This document shows, piece by piece, positions 54,101 to 62,224 of a stretch of 64,000 bases of DNA. Under the pieces are notes generated by a model. The model ran no database searches and had not been told where the DNA came from. It saw nothing but the letters and a program-made list of their open reading frames with translations. The stretch lies in contig CAWJMN010000002.1 of NCBI GenBank assembly GCA_963844055.1, positions 868,001 through 932,000 on the forward strand, in the 5' to 3' direction. The DNA comes from CAWJMN01 sp963844055 (lineage in GTDB: Bacteria; Planctomycetota; Planctomycetia; Pirellulales; Pirellulaceae). Made by a program: the position numbers and the translations under genes. Numbering within the stretch: position 1 is the stretch's first letter; each line of letters opens with the position of its first letter.

Positions 54101-55049
54101 CTACGGCCTGACGCCTACCCAGCAAGCGATGCAGCATCTGCTTGATGCCACCGCACGCAAAATGCGATCCGCCTTGCGCGAGATTCCAGCCGGACGCTAT
54201 GAGTTCGCCGATGCCATGGATGATGGTGCACCAATCTGTGTGGCTGTCACCATCGAGGGCGACACTGCCGTTATCGATTTTACGGGCAGCGCACCCACCC
54301 AGCTCAACAATCTCAACGCGAACCGTTCCATCGTCAAAGCGGCGGTCACTTACGTCTTAAGATTGCTCGTTGACCAGCCCGTCCCACTTTGTGAAGGCAT
54401 TCTGCAGCCCATCACCCTGATCATTCCTCCTGGCATTCTCTCTCCAGTGGTTGATCTAACCTCCAGCGACCTGCCCGCAGTCGTCGGCGGCAATGTAGAA
54501 ACATCTCAGCGCGTTGTCGACGTGCTACTGGGCGCACTCGGCCTCGCAGCGGCCAGCCAAGGGACCATGAACAACCTGCTCTTTGGCGATGCAACATTCG
54601 GCTACTACGAAACCATCGGTGGCGGCGAAGGAGGCTCTCCCTGCGGTCCCGGTGCCGATGCGGTTCACACCCACATGACCAACACCCGCCTGACCGATCC
54701 CGAGGTCTTTGAATCTCGCTTTCCGGTTTTGCTGCGGCAGTTCGCCATCCGCCGCAACAGTGGCGGTGCCGGCCAATTCGCAGGTGGCGACGGCATCCTC
54801 CGCCAGATCGAGTTCCGCCGTCCGCTCACCTTGTCGCTTCTAACCCAAAGACGCGGCCCCTACGCTCCCTTTGGGCTCGCGGGGGGCCAGCCCGGCCAGC
54901 CAGGGCGTCAAACCCTGCGGCACGCTGACGGCACTTCGCAAGACCTGCCGGCCCGCGTTCAATGCCCCGTCTCTGTGGGTGACCTTCTCACCATGGAAAC
55001 TCCTGGAGGCGGCGGCTTTGGTCCACCCCCAGTACAATCATCCAGATAA
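51105..55049 (+). CDS. Fused hydantoinase A/B (5-oxoprolinase-type) protein
   Basis: From the ATG at 51105 the protein has 1314 residues; longer frames upstream overlap the preceding gene. The N-terminal half is the HyuA ATPase-like domain: FWMDAGGTFTDCIA (phosphate loop), LGTTRGTNALL, SGPAGGILGF, GFDMGGTSTDVARF and IETIAAGGGSI. The C-terminal half is HyuB: DPIALEVMHNHFTSIATQMG, FTANADLVVNAPHIPVHLGA, ITNDPFRGGSHLPD, DFTGSA and RRNSGGAGQFAGGDG. The A-B order in one chain matches ATP-dependent 5-oxoprolinase, which opens 5-oxoproline to glutamate, but related hydantoinases and acetone carboxylases share the fold. It is followed 37 bases later by a cupin gene, probably in one operon. Confidence 0.9.
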   Translation: MTLVRPQDRWQFWMDAGGTFTDCIAVPPQAQGAGLQSASAGRVLRRKVLSSAVVKGRLVHFQEPATLSMELAESFPTNFWAGYQVRLLHGKTVLSFPISASQSFGLSTQLSLGDTSGNPALLHLTKLPSGVPVELVSPEEAPLLAMRQFLGLPLSEPLPPCDLRLGTTRGTNALLTRQGAKTAWVTTKGFADLPLIGYQNRPHLFARSIQKPIPLHAATAEIDERILFDGTVECPLDLEQAQQSLRHLQSQGITCLAIALLHACVCPDHELQLEKLARELGFTHINLSHRVTGLRKLVLRGQTTLVDAYLSPVLQQYAAHLVEALPGSSMRLMTSSGGLLRPESFSGKDSVLSGPAGGILGFSQAALAIGQTQAIGFDMGGTSTDVARFDGQLAYQFETEKAGVRLAMPTLAIETIAAGGGSICHFDGVKLVVGPQSAGADPGPACYGRGGPLTVTDINLFLGKLSTAHFPFPLDHHAVVERLLDLAQAVNTANSSQLTPLQIAQGLDRIANTNMAAAVRQISVAQGYDPRDYWLVPFGAAAQQHACAVAEELGISQILCHEDAGILSARGIGLAPVVRHAEVGLYQSIVELTDAQLQKHQRELQASLIQQLQAEGVALDQMQFHSELEVRYRGVDAGLRIPYQSLAQVTADFQTLHQKNFGYTHPQKPLELVALREEGRSTPFTPADPIDASPFEDAAACSLPISSFPTQILRNLSSSTAVPIIPRSSIPTGMTVTGPALIVDPLSTLVLHPHWTAFHSRGGELLLRHNQAPAVPAVETPTDTNLLDPIALEVMHNHFTSIATQMGITLQSTASSINVKERLDFSCAIFTANADLVVNAPHIPVHLGAMSEAVREVLRAYPQMQPGDVFITNDPFRGGSHLPDVTVITPVFAKPDPAISNNSPPLLSFFTACRAHHAEIGGITPGSMPPFSTRLEEEGVLLSNLRLIEQGKPCFAHIESLLHSARYPSRSIADNLADIAAQVAANQKGAVDLLELTRRYGLTPTQQAMQHLLDATARKMRSALREIPAGRYEFADAMDDGAPICVAVTIEGDTAVIDFTGSAPTQLNNLNANRSIVKAAVTYVLRLLVDQPVPLCEGILQPITLIIPPGILSPVVDLTSSDLPAVVGGNVETSQRVVDVLLGALGLAAASQGTMNNLLFGDATFGYYETIGGGEGGSPCGPGADAVHTHMTNTRLTDPEVFESRFPVLLRQFAIRRNSGGAGQFAGGDGILRQIEFRRPLTLSLLTQRRGPYAPFGLAGGQPGQPGRQTLRHADGTSQDLPARVQCPVSVGDLLTMETPGGGGFGPPPVQSSR

Positions 55050-55086
55050 ACCCCGTGTCTCCTCCATCGACCAGGAGCCCTGCCTG

Positions 55087-55440
55087 ATGTCCCAACCTGC
55101 TTATCACTTGGCCGATTTCGCCAACATTGCGCCGGTACCCTGCCCTTGCGGCCAAGCTCGTCGAGCCTTCACCGATGTCGACGCCTTTCCCGGCACCGTC
55201 CATGTGACCGAGATCTCCCTCGATGCCCAGCGCCATTATCACAAACGCCTGACCGAGACTTACTACTTCCTCGAATGCCTGCCGGGCGCCCAAATGGAGC
55301 TCAATGAGGAAACCATTCCCGTTCATCCGGGCATGTGCATCGTCATTCCCCCCGGCACGCGCCACAAAGCGGTCGGAAAAATGAAAGTTCTCATCGTCGC
55401 GATCCCCAAGTTCGACCCCACGGATGAGTGGTTCGACTAG
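55087..55440 (+). CDS. Small cupin-domain protein
   Basis: From the ATG at 55087, nine bases after AGGAG, the protein has 117 residues. One cupin barrel is visible: HYHKRLTETYYFLEC (motif 1, with three of the usual metal-binding His/Glu positions) and VHPGMCIVIPPGTRHKAVG (motif 2). An N-terminal PVPCPCGQARRAF is cysteine-rich and could bind a metal. The family has many functions, including isomerases, dioxygenases and sensors, and none can be chosen. It follows the hydantoinase gene and may share its transcript. Confidence 0.85.
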   Translation: MSQPAYHLADFANIAPVPCPCGQARRAFTDVDAFPGTVHVTEISLDAQRHYHKRLTETYYFLECLPGAQMELNEETIPVHPGMCIVIPPGTRHKAVGKMKVLIVAIPKFDPTDEWFD

Positions 55441-55636
55441 GTGCTGTCTAGCACTGAAAAACGGGGGAGTTCGTCACCGAACCGGCCTCCGCAAGCCGTT
55501 GTTACAAAAACACTTACAAAAAATACTTGCCGTCATTTTCTAGTCGGGTGACTTGCTTGGCCGTTTCCAAAGGAATATCCTTTACGACTAATCCCACCCC
55601 CTTAATCCTACCTTGCGGAGGGCTGACGCTATCCTT

Positions 55637-57928
55637 ATGAGTCGCAGCGTGCTTTCTCTGTTTGCCGTTCCTTGTCGTGCCCGTGGCGTCATGACGGCTA
55701 TCGCGTCTTTGGTCTTAGCTCTTACTCCCTTTATTGCCAGCGCTGCTGATCCAGACCCACTGGATTGGCCCTATTGGCGTGGTCCCGAAGGAAACGGCAT
55801 CTCACGCGAGACCGGCCTTCCCGACACGATCAATCCCGCAGGGGGCGAAGGGAGCAATCTGCTTTGGAAGAGCGAAGCTGCCGCAGGTCGCAGCACTCCG
55901 GTAGTGATGAATGGCAAGCTCTACTCGCTGGTGCGAGATAATCCGGGCACTGCCACCGAACGTGAAAAGGTCATCTGCCTCAATGCAGAAACTGGCGAAG
56001 TCGTTTGGGAAAACGCCTTCAATGTTTGGTCGAGCGACGTTCCCAACACGCGCGTTGGCTGGTCCAGCGTGGTGGCCGATCCTGCCACGGGCAATGTATT
56101 TGCCCTCGGCGTTTGCGGCTATTTCCAATGCATCAACGGCGAAACGGGCAAGACCCTCTGGTCCCTCCCCCTGCACGAACGCTTCGGCCTGCTTAGCACC
56201 TACGGCGGACGTACGAACTTTCCTGTGGTCGTCGATGACCTCGTCATCCTTGGCGCTGTCATCATCGGCTGGGGCGATATGGCCGTTCCTGCCCACCGCT
56301 TGATCGCCTTCGATAAGAATACCGGCGAAGTTGCCTGGTTCGTTAGCACTCGTCTACGTCCGGAAGACACCATCTACAGCAGCCCGACGGTTGCCATGCT
56401 CGGTGGCCAAAAGCTTCTCCTGACCGGCTCGGGTGACGGCTGGGTCTACGCCTTTCAGCCCCGCACAGGCAAGCAAGTTTGGGAATACCAACTTTCTCGC
56501 CGTGGTCTGAACCTTTCTCCACTGGTCGATGGCGACAAGGTCTACATGGGCCACAGTGAAGAAAACCCCGCCACCGGCGACGATGCCGCTGGGATCAAGA
56601 CCAAGGTCGGCGCTGTGGTTTGCCTCAAGGGTGACCTCACGGGAAACATCAACAAGACCGGCGAAGTTTGGAAGCAAATCGAAATCGCCGTTGGCAAGTC
56701 GTCGCTGCTCAAGGTAGACAATCGCCTCTATTGCTTTGACGATGCTGGCAAGCTGTTTGTCCTCAATGCCGAAACCGGCGAGCAAGTCGGCAAGAAGATC
56801 GGCCTTGGCACCATGAACCATGCCAGCCCCATCTTTGCCGATGGCAAGATCTACTGCTTAGAAAAAAGCCGCTGGTTCATCCTCACTCCCGATGAAAAAG
56901 AAGGGGTGAAGAAGTTCGTTCGCAACAAGACCACCGGAATGTTCCCCGCAGGGGATGAGTGCTGGTCATCGCCCGTCGTTTCCCATGGCAAGCTCTATTT
57001 GCAAACCACTGGTGCCCTGTATTGCTTCGCCGACAAGGCTAAGACCGCTGGCAGCACGCCACGTCCAGCCATTGCCGCCGAGAAGCCCGCTGCCGAAGAT
57101 GCCGTGGCTGCAACGGCTCAGGTCTTCCCTGCCGAAGTCCTGCTGCAACCAGGCGACAAGCAAAAGTTTGTCGTTCGTACCTTCAACAGCCATGGCGTCT
57201 TCCTCAAGGAAGAGCCTGCAACCTTCACGCTCGAAGGTCCTGGCGAAATCGCTGCCGATGGCACGTTCAGTGCTCCTGCGGACGCCGCCCACGTAGCCAC
57301 GATCGTCACTGCCAAGGTAGGAGACCTCTCCGCCCGTTCACGCATTCGGATCGTTCCCCCTCTCCCTTGGAAGTTCGACTTCGAAGGGCTCAAGGATGCT
57401 CCGCTAACGTGGGTTGGTGCTCGCTACCGTCACGTGGTTCGTACCGTGGACAACTCCACCTGCATGGTGAAGATCACGACGATTCCTCGTGGCACGCGCA
57501 GCCGCCTCTCGATGGGCCAAAGCAATCTGCACGACTACACGATCCAGGCCGACTTCAAAGCCGGCATCATGGATAACAAGCTTCCCGATGTGGGGCTGAT
57601 CGCCCAAGGTTACACCTTTGCCATCGAAGGGCTCAACAAGCGGATTCAGCTCAACAGCTGGGGCTCGCACGAGCATCGTTCGGCCAAGGAAGTTCCCTTC
57701 ATCTTGGAACCCAATGCCTGGTACACCATCAAGTTGCGGGCAGAGAACTCCGACGGCAAGGCAATCCTACGCGGCAAGGTCTGGAAGCGTGGTTCGGAAG
57801 AGCCTGCCGATTGGACTGTCGAACTGATTGACCCACTCCCCAACACGCAGGGCAGCCCCGGCATGTTCGGAAACGCCACCAATGCGGAACTTTATCTCGA
57901 TAATGTTTCCGTGATCCCCAATCCGTAA
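55637..57928 (+). CDS. Secreted PQQ-type propeller protein with C-terminal beta domain
   Basis: From the ATG at 55637 the protein has 763 residues with a signal ending near PFIASAADP; an in-frame ATG at 55691 is an alternative start. The propeller (about 40-470) opens DWPYWRGPEGNGISRETGLP and contains blades such as CLNAETGEVVWENAF, CINGETGKTLWSLPL, AFDKNTGEVAWFVS and AFQPRTGKQVWEYQ. After a linker a segment resembling a bacterial Ig-like domain (VFPAEVLLQPGDKQKFVVRT) and a concanavalin-like domain (WKFDFEGLKDAP, YTIKLRAENSDGKAILRGKV) follow. This combination suggests binding of a glycan or other surface ligand. A palindrome AAAGGAATATCCTTT at 55569-55583 lies upstream. Confidence 0.88.
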   Translation: MSRSVLSLFAVPCRARGVMTAIASLVLALTPFIASAADPDPLDWPYWRGPEGNGISRETGLPDTINPAGGEGSNLLWKSEAAAGRSTPVVMNGKLYSLVRDNPGTATEREKVICLNAETGEVVWENAFNVWSSDVPNTRVGWSSVVADPATGNVFALGVCGYFQCINGETGKTLWSLPLHERFGLLSTYGGRTNFPVVVDDLVILGAVIIGWGDMAVPAHRLIAFDKNTGEVAWFVSTRLRPEDTIYSSPTVAMLGGQKLLLTGSGDGWVYAFQPRTGKQVWEYQLSRRGLNLSPLVDGDKVYMGHSEENPATGDDAAGIKTKVGAVVCLKGDLTGNINKTGEVWKQIEIAVGKSSLLKVDNRLYCFDDAGKLFVLNAETGEQVGKKIGLGTMNHASPIFADGKIYCLEKSRWFILTPDEKEGVKKFVRNKTTGMFPAGDECWSSPVVSHGKLYLQTTGALYCFADKAKTAGSTPRPAIAAEKPAAEDAVAATAQVFPAEVLLQPGDKQKFVVRTFNSHGVFLKEEPATFTLEGPGEIAADGTFSAPADAAHVATIVTAKVGDLSARSRIRIVPPLPWKFDFEGLKDAPLTWVGARYRHVVRTVDNSTCMVKITTIPRGTRSRLSMGQSNLHDYTIQADFKAGIMDNKLPDVGLIAQGYTFAIEGLNKRIQLNSWGSHEHRSAKEVPFILEPNAWYTIKLRAENSDGKAILRGKVWKRGSEEPADWTVELIDPLPNTQGSPGMFGNATNAELYLDNVSVIPNP

Positions 57929-58103
57929 CCTTTTCATCCACCCTGGTGCCAACCCACTGGCTGGCATCAGGCGTGGCCTCACGAACGATTAGCTTGTGCG
58001 TCGCTGGCATTGCCAGTGCTTTTCAAACCGGGAACACTCATTCGCGAAGGCTAACAGAGAATTCCCGGGTTCAGCGCTCTCCTTTTTACGCCATCAAAAA
58101 GCC

Positions 58104-60392
58104 ATGACTTACATCGCAAAACTTCGCCGTCCTCTGACGGCCATTACCTCGACGGGCCTCGCGGCCTGCATCCTGTTAGTGGGCTGCCAAGGCTCCGACA
58201 AAGATCGTCCCAAGCGCCCCTCGGGCACGACGGAAAGCGCACGCGAAACGCCTGCCGCTGAGAAGGCCAAGCCCGAAGCAGAGACCAAGCCTGCTCCAGA
58301 AGAAAAGCCTGCCGAAGAGATGCCCGCGGAGGAAAAGCCTGCCGCCGAGCCAGCCCCAGAGGCCAAGCCTGAAGAAAAGCCCGCGGAAAAGCCAGCCGAG
58401 GCACCTGCTGCTGAGCCAGCCCCTGAAAAGGCAGCTGCCGTTCCAGCAGCCGCGGCTGCTGCGGCCGCCGCCGTTGCTGCCGGCGATAGCAAGGTCCTGC
58501 CAATCGCCCCCCTTAAGGCTGGCGACTGGAACCAATGGGGTGGCAATCCTCATCGCAACAATGTTCCCGTCTGCGACCCGGTCCTCACCAAGTGGGTTCC
58601 CGGCGAGTTTGATCGCAAGACCGGCGCCTGGAAGAGTGAAGCCGCCGAGGGCATCCGCTGGGTTGCCAACGTTGGGAGCCAAACCTACGGCAATCCGGTC
58701 GTCGCTTCCGGCAAGATGCTTGTCGGCACCAACAATAGCTTCGGCTACCTCAAGCGTTATCCCGCCGATATCGATCTTGGCTGCTTGATCTGCTTCAGCG
58801 AAGCCGATGGCAAGTTCCTGTGGCAACACAGCAGCGAAAAGCTTCCTACCGGCCGCGTGCACGATTGGCCCTTGATGGGCATTTGCTGCTCATCGCTGAT
58901 CGAAGGTGATCGTGGGTGGTTTGTAACCAGCCGTGGCGAAGTCCGCTGCGTCGACATGGAAGGGTTCCATGATGGCGAAGATGACGGCCCGGTTCAAAAT
59001 GAACTCGGTCGCCTGTTCGACGTCATGAAGGCCGAAGATGCTGCCCAAGACAAAGTGGCCCCCATCTTGGCTGGCCTCGAAGAAGGCAAGCTAATCGACG
59101 ACCTACGTAGCCGCTTTGCCAAGGCAGGTGTTGAACTTCCTGCCGAGGTTACCGTCACTGCCGATGACAAGGCCAAGGCTCCTAGCAAGCGTTGGACGTT
59201 CGAAGCCGAAGTCGCCGGTGCCAAGCGCAACCTATCAATCACGCTGGTTGGCACTCGCCTCAGCGGCTGGAAGGTCATCACCCCCGAAGACAAAGACGAA
59301 GCGGACGTGATCTGGGCCTTCGACATGATGAAGGAACTCGGCACCAGCCAGCACAACATGTGCAGCTGCTCCGTCACCAGCTACGGCAACATCCTGTTCG
59401 TCAACACCTCCAACGGTGTCGATGAACAACACATCACCATCCCTTCGCCAGATGCTCCTAGCTTCATTGCCATGGACAAGACCACGGGCAAGGTCCTTTG
59501 GACCGACAACATGCCACGTGCCAACGTCTTGCACGGCCAATGGTCGAGCCCTGCGGTCGCCGTTATCGACGGTGTTCCACAGGTCATCTTTGGTGGTGGC
59601 GACGGCTGGGTTTACAGCTATCAAGCCGATGCCGGCACCGATGGCAAGCCAAACCTCCTTTGGAAGTTTGACGTCAACGCCAAGGCCAGCATTCTGGAAC
59701 TAGGTGGTCGTGGCACTCGCAACGACATCATCGCCACCCCTGTCATCTACGACAACAAGGTCTACTTTGCGACCGGACAAGATCCAGAGCACGGCGAAGG
59801 TTCCGGCACCCTCTGGTGCATCGACCCCACCAAGCGTGGCGACATCAGCGAAGAGCTGGCCGTCAATCGTGCCGACCCTGAAAAGCCGATTCCAGTAAAG
59901 CGTATCCAAGCTGTGGTCGAAGCCGATGGCGACTTGGCCATTGCCAACCCGAACTCGGGCGTCGTCTGGAAGTACACCGAGCAAGACAATGATGGTGATG
60001 GCAAGGTCGACGACTTCCTCGAGAAGTTCCACCGTTCGATCGGCACCGTGGCCATTAAGAATGACCTCTTGTTCGTAGCCGACTTCAGCGGCCTGTTCCA
60101 CTGTGTGGATGCCAAGACCGGCAAGGTCCACTGGACCTACGACATGCTGGCTGCCAGCTGGAGCTCGACGCTCATCGCCGGTGACCATGTCTACATCGGT
60201 GACGAAGACGGCGACATCGCCATCTTTGAACTGAAGAAAGAAAAGCATGATCCAGTGGCTGAAATCAACATGCTATCCAGCGTGTACAGCACTCCCATCG
60301 TTGCTAACGGTGTACTTTACATCGGCAACAAGGATCACATCTTCGCCATCGCTCCTCCGAAGGCCGATGCGAAGGAAACTGCCGCGAAGTAG
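58104..60392 (+). CDS. PQQ-type propeller lipoprotein with Pro/Ala/Glu/Lys-rich linker
   Basis: From the ATG at 58104 the protein has 762 residues. A lipobox LLVGC places the lipidated cysteine at residue 28. Residues about 45-125 are a low-complexity Pro-Ala-Glu-Lys stretch ending in an Ala run, probably a spacer across the periplasm or cell wall. The propeller begins WNQWGGNPHRNNVP and contains LICFSEADGKFLWQHS, MDKTTGKVLWTDNM and CVDAKTGKVHWTYDM. It is interrupted by a roughly 90-residue helical insert (about 300-390) absent from the two other propeller proteins in this window. The final EF-hand-like NDGDGKVDDF may bind Ca. A strong terminator follows at 60417-60453. Confidence 0.88.
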   Translation: MTYIAKLRRPLTAITSTGLAACILLVGCQGSDKDRPKRPSGTTESARETPAAEKAKPEAETKPAPEEKPAEEMPAEEKPAAEPAPEAKPEEKPAEKPAEAPAAEPAPEKAAAVPAAAAAAAAAVAAGDSKVLPIAPLKAGDWNQWGGNPHRNNVPVCDPVLTKWVPGEFDRKTGAWKSEAAEGIRWVANVGSQTYGNPVVASGKMLVGTNNSFGYLKRYPADIDLGCLICFSEADGKFLWQHSSEKLPTGRVHDWPLMGICCSSLIEGDRGWFVTSRGEVRCVDMEGFHDGEDDGPVQNELGRLFDVMKAEDAAQDKVAPILAGLEEGKLIDDLRSRFAKAGVELPAEVTVTADDKAKAPSKRWTFEAEVAGAKRNLSITLVGTRLSGWKVITPEDKDEADVIWAFDMMKELGTSQHNMCSCSVTSYGNILFVNTSNGVDEQHITIPSPDAPSFIAMDKTTGKVLWTDNMPRANVLHGQWSSPAVAVIDGVPQVIFGGGDGWVYSYQADAGTDGKPNLLWKFDVNAKASILELGGRGTRNDIIATPVIYDNKVYFATGQDPEHGEGSGTLWCIDPTKRGDISEELAVNRADPEKPIPVKRIQAVVEADGDLAIANPNSGVVWKYTEQDNDGDGKVDDFLEKFHRSIGTVAIKNDLLFVADFSGLFHCVDAKTGKVHWTYDMLAASWSSTLIAGDHVYIGDEDGDIAIFELKKEKHDPVAEINMLSSVYSTPIVANGVLYIGNKDHIFAIAPPKADAKETAAK

Positions 60393-60416
60393 TTCGTGGT
60401 TTTGATTGTCCATTCC

Positions 60417-60453
60417 ATGCCGCGTTTAGGATTTCCTGGACGCGGCATTTTTT
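60417..60453 (+). terminator. Rho-independent terminator after the propeller lipoprotein gene
   Basis: ATGCCGCGT (60417-60425) and ACGCGGCAT (60440-60448) form a perfect 9-bp stem, followed by TTTTTTA. It is 24 bases past the stop codon. Confidence 0.9.
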
Positions 60454-60484
60454 ATCGCCCTACTTCATCCTGCGAGTCACTTCC

Positions 60485-60856
60485 ATGCCCAAGCGAGTTC
60501 TCGATGTCGGCAATTGCAGCCTCGATCATGGTCATATCACCGGCATGCTCTCGCGCAACTTTTCTGCCAATGTGGTCCAAGCCCATGGCCTAGAAGATAC
60601 GCTCGACCTGCTTCGCCGTGGCCAATTCGACTTGGTGCTGGTAAATCGCAAGCTCGACCAAGACTACAGCGATGGCCTGGACATCATCAAAGCAATTAAG
60701 GCGGATGCAGAGCTTGCCGATGTCCCTTGCATGCTGGTCACCAACTATCCCGAATACCAGCAACAAGCCCTCGCCGCCGGCGCCCTGCTTGGCTTCGGCA
60801 AAAAGGAACTCGCCGACCCCGACGTCCTCGCCCGCCTCAAGCCAATTCTCACGTAA
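60485..60856 (+). CDS. Pseudo-receiver (response-regulator-like) protein without phosphorylation site
   Basis: The 123-residue protein has the length and strand/helix pattern of a single response-regulator receiver domain: RVLDVGNCSLDH, FDLVLVNRKLDQDYSDGLDII, VPCMLVTNYPEYQQQALAAGA and GFGKKEL. The phosphoacceptor Asp at the end of the third strand is Asn (LVNRKLD) and the acidic pair of the first strand is reduced to one Asp, so phosphorylation is not expected; the Thr and Lys switch positions are kept. No output domain is present. It follows a terminator and so has its own transcript. It may act as a phosphorylation-independent adaptor. Confidence 0.8.
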   Translation: MPKRVLDVGNCSLDHGHITGMLSRNFSANVVQAHGLEDTLDLLRRGQFDLVLVNRKLDQDYSDGLDIIKAIKADAELADVPCMLVTNYPEYQQQALAAGALLGFGKKELADPDVLARLKPILT

Positions 60857-60927
60857 GAATTTCCACCTCATGCGGAGTCTCCGCTCTTAGGCAGTTCTCA
60901 CCAAGGCACTCCCACCCGAGCCCTATC

Positions 60928-61476
60928 CAGCCCCGACAGGGGCCACACTCTTCTAGCTAAGCGGCATCAGCCCCTGGCTACCCGCCCTCAACCACCCTGG
61001 CCCTGCCTCGGCAAACGCGTTCTCACCCGGCGCGTCCCACCCAAACCCCATTCCAGCCCCGAAAGGGGCGGCACTCCCGTAGCCAGGCGGCGTCAGCCCC
61101 TGGCACCCCGCCCTCAACCACCCCGCCCTGCCTCGGCAAAGACATCCTCACCCGGCGCCACCCCACTCAAAATCGCATTCCAGCCCCGACAGGGGCGACA
61201 CTCCTCTAGCCAAGGGCGTAAGCCCCTGGCACCCCGCCCTCAACCACCCTGCCCTGCCTCGGCAAATACGTTCTCACCCGGCGCGTCCCACCCAAACCGC
61301 ATTCCAGCCCCGCAGGGGCGACACTCCTCTAGCCAAGGGCGTAAGCCCCTGGCACCCCGCCCTCAACCACCCTGCCCTGCCTCGGCAAATACGTTCTCAC
61401 CCGGCGCGTCCCACCCAAACCGCATTCCAGCCCCGCAGGGGCGACACTCCTCTAGCCAGGCGGCGTAAGCCCCTGG
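60928..61476. repeat. Tandem array of about 124-bp units containing REP-like palindromes
   Basis: Five units begin with CAGCCCCG at 60928, 61055, 61181, 61305 and 61428, spaced 127, 126, 124 and 123 bases. Each has a GCCCCGCAGGGGC-type hairpin and a partner ending AGCCCCTGG about 30 bases later, and the connecting sequence (CCCTGCCTCGGCAAA and CACCCGGCGCGTCCCACCCA) is also conserved. The last two units are almost identical. The palindromic part is the reverse-orientation form of the element beside the transposase at 22.6 kb. No gene is supported between 60857 and 61486. Confidence 0.85.
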
Positions 61477-61486
61477 CGGCCAAACA

Positions 61487-62104
61487 TCAGCCTGCCTTGC
61501 TCAGCAATAGTTCGGCAACCACTAACAACATCAACGTCGCTGCCACACCATAAACCACTGGCATCGAAATCTCTTTCGACTGTTTGCCAAAACCAAAGAA
61601 AGAACCTTGCCGATTCCATAGTAGAAAGCCGAGTGGAACAAAGATCAGCCCCGTTAGCCACAAACTCCAGCGCGGTGATCCAAGGTGCATCATCTCTCCC
61701 GCGTCACCGATCCCTTCAATGGACCCAATCCCGATGTAAAGGCCATTGGCCACTGCACAAAAGCCGGCAAAGAAACGCAGCAAAAATGCCGCCTGCCACT
61801 TGGTCTGTCGAGCCAGCAAAAAAAGGCCAAGCGGAATCACCGTCCCCAGCAAAGGTCCTGCCCAAACTACAACCAGCGGCACCGGGTTCGGCAAGACATC
61901 GGTTCGCGAAATGGCAAGCGGATGCAACACCACCTGGGTCACCTTCCCGCCAGTGGCTAGCGCACCCAGCACATGCCCAGCCTCATGCACCACCTGCATG
62001 AGCAGCCAGCAGAGTGGCAAGAAGGTGGCGATCAAAATGATCTGTTTGCCACGCATGGTTTTCTCGTGCTTAGAAGAGGGTCGAACGCTCGATTCAGCCT
62101 TCAT
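61487..62104 (-). CDS. M50-like membrane metalloprotease-type protein
   Basis: From the ATG at 62104 the protein has 205 residues; an ATG at 62056 would remove 16, and a longer frame runs into a REP-like repeat and is rejected. The first membrane helix (IILIATFLPLCWLLMQVV) leads straight into HEAGHVLGAL, the zinc-binding HExxH helix placed inside the membrane as in site-2-type or M50-like proteins. Four or five further hydrophobic segments follow. A second-ligand motif (NxxPxxxLDG) typical of S2P proteases is not seen, so it may be one of the inactive or distantly related M50-like proteins common in environmental bacteria. The substrate is unknown. Confidence 0.7.
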   Translation of the reverse strand: MKAESSVRPSSKHEKTMRGKQIILIATFLPLCWLLMQVVHEAGHVLGALATGGKVTQVVLHPLAISRTDVLPNPVPLVVVWAGPLLGTVIPLGLFLLARQTKWQAAFLLRFFAGFCAVANGLYIGIGSIEGIGDAGEMMHLGSPRWSLWLTGLIFVPLGFLLWNRQGSFFGFGKQSKEISMPVVYGVAATLMLLVVAELLLSKAG

Positions 62105-62136
62105 CCCCCAGGCCAAATTCTCCAGTGACTGCCATC

Positions 62137-62185
62137 CAGCCCCGCAGGGGCGACACACCTCTAGCCAGGCGGCGTCAGCCCCTGG
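62137..62185. repeat. Solitary REP-like palindromic element
   Basis: CAGCCCCGCAGGGGCGACAC (from 62137) followed by CCAGGCGGCGTCAGCCCCTG at 62165-62184 is one more copy of the element in the array at 61 kb, in the same orientation. It lies between the M50-like and purM genes. Confidence 0.8.
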
Positions 62186-62224
62186 TAAATCTCCCGCCCA
62201 CGAATCTCACTTGAAGAAATTCGC

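Noticed and set aside
55569..55583. Palindrome AAAGGAATATCCTTT as an operator
   Set aside because: Arms are only 6 bp and no regulator or repeated occurrence supports a role; mentioned only in the gene entry.
58109..58546. A 145-codon minus-strand Ala/Gly-rich open frame
   Set aside because: It is the complement of the Pro/Ala/Glu/Lys linker of the propeller lipoprotein gene.
60928..61476. CRISPR array
   Set aside because: Units are 123-127 bp, the intervening sequence is conserved instead of unique, and no cas gene is present.
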